Source: Ciona intestinalis
Lineage: Eukaryota > Chordata > Ascidiacea > Phlebobranchia > Cionidae
Assembly: GCF_000224145.3 (NCBI RefSeq)
Contig: NW_004190425.2
Coordinates: 100,070 to 164,069 of the forward strand
Direction: 5' to 3'
DNA: 64,000 bases
This document shows, in pieces, positions 63,988 through 64,000 of the stretch. Below the pieces are notes generated by a model, which saw only the letters and a program-made list of their open reading frames with translations, did no database searches and had not been told where the DNA came from. A program made the position numbers and the translations under genes. Each line of letters starts with the position of its first letter. Within the stretch, counting starts at the first letter, position 1.

Positions 63988-64000
63988 GTAACTTCAATAT

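Noticed and set aside
1-64000. CRISPR arrays, prokaryotic operons, LTR retroviruses or Polintons
   Set aside because: No regularly spaced repeats, no bacterial gene signals, and no LTR pairs, integrase or capsid-like frames were seen.

Overview
This looks like genomic DNA from a tunicate, most likely a Ciona species. The window is AT-rich. It carries single-copy chordate-type genes with many short GT-AG introns, start codons that sit a few to about 30 bases after a strong splice acceptor (as expected where spliced-leader trans-splicing is used), and very many short palindromic and tRNA-derived repeats. The organism call is inference from gene content and repeat style; no database was searched. 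Five N gaps (17274-17323, 41681-41805, 46985-47163, 52191-52315, 55487-55536) show it is a draft scaffold.

Layout. 153-2352 (+): kinase half of a TGF-beta/activin type I receptor, cut by the window start. 3031-3690 (-): LSM10. 4028-4656 (-): CDC26, a small APC/C subunit missed by a plain ORF search. 5091-15139 (+): a 16-exon whirlin/PDZD7 scaffold gene (HHD-PDZ-PDZ-HHD-proline-rich-PDZ, 998 aa as assembled), divergent from CDC26. 16428-18160: an ~840 bp direct duplication split by an N gap. 19037-23918 (+): a 9-exon rhodopsin-family GPCR, 345 aa. 23919-28500: repeat-dense. 28528-29670 (+): IST1, one coding exon. 30611-32518 (-): carnitine O-acetyltransferase, one coding exon, convergent with IST1. 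34276-38725 (-): MAP2K7 (MKK7), 8 exons. 39060-40745: dead non-LTR retrotransposon. 40777-43250: DNA-transposon relics. 43254-43958 (+): thiopurine-methyltransferase-like gene. 44806-50144 (+): a 10-exon gene I do not recognise, 333 aa. 50200-59600: dense nested transposons, including a P-like (THAP) element with a hAT element inside it. 59633-63987 (+): start of an integrin alpha subunit with an inserted I (vWA) domain, running off the window.

The genes do not form one pathway; they are unrelated housekeeping, signalling and adhesion genes packed closely. Possible local links are the same-strand CDC26-LSM10 pair, the divergent CDC26/whirlin promoter and the overlapping IST1/CRAT 3' ends.

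The most unusual material is the repeat landscape: a tRNA-derived SINE in over 20 copies, a ~190 bp palindromic MITE with GGGTGGGGGAAGATGGGACAC ends, longer foldback elements sharing those ends, two hAT elements with perfect 8-bp target duplications, a THAP-bearing P-like element with its own 8-bp duplication, and several insertions within insertions that allow relative dating.
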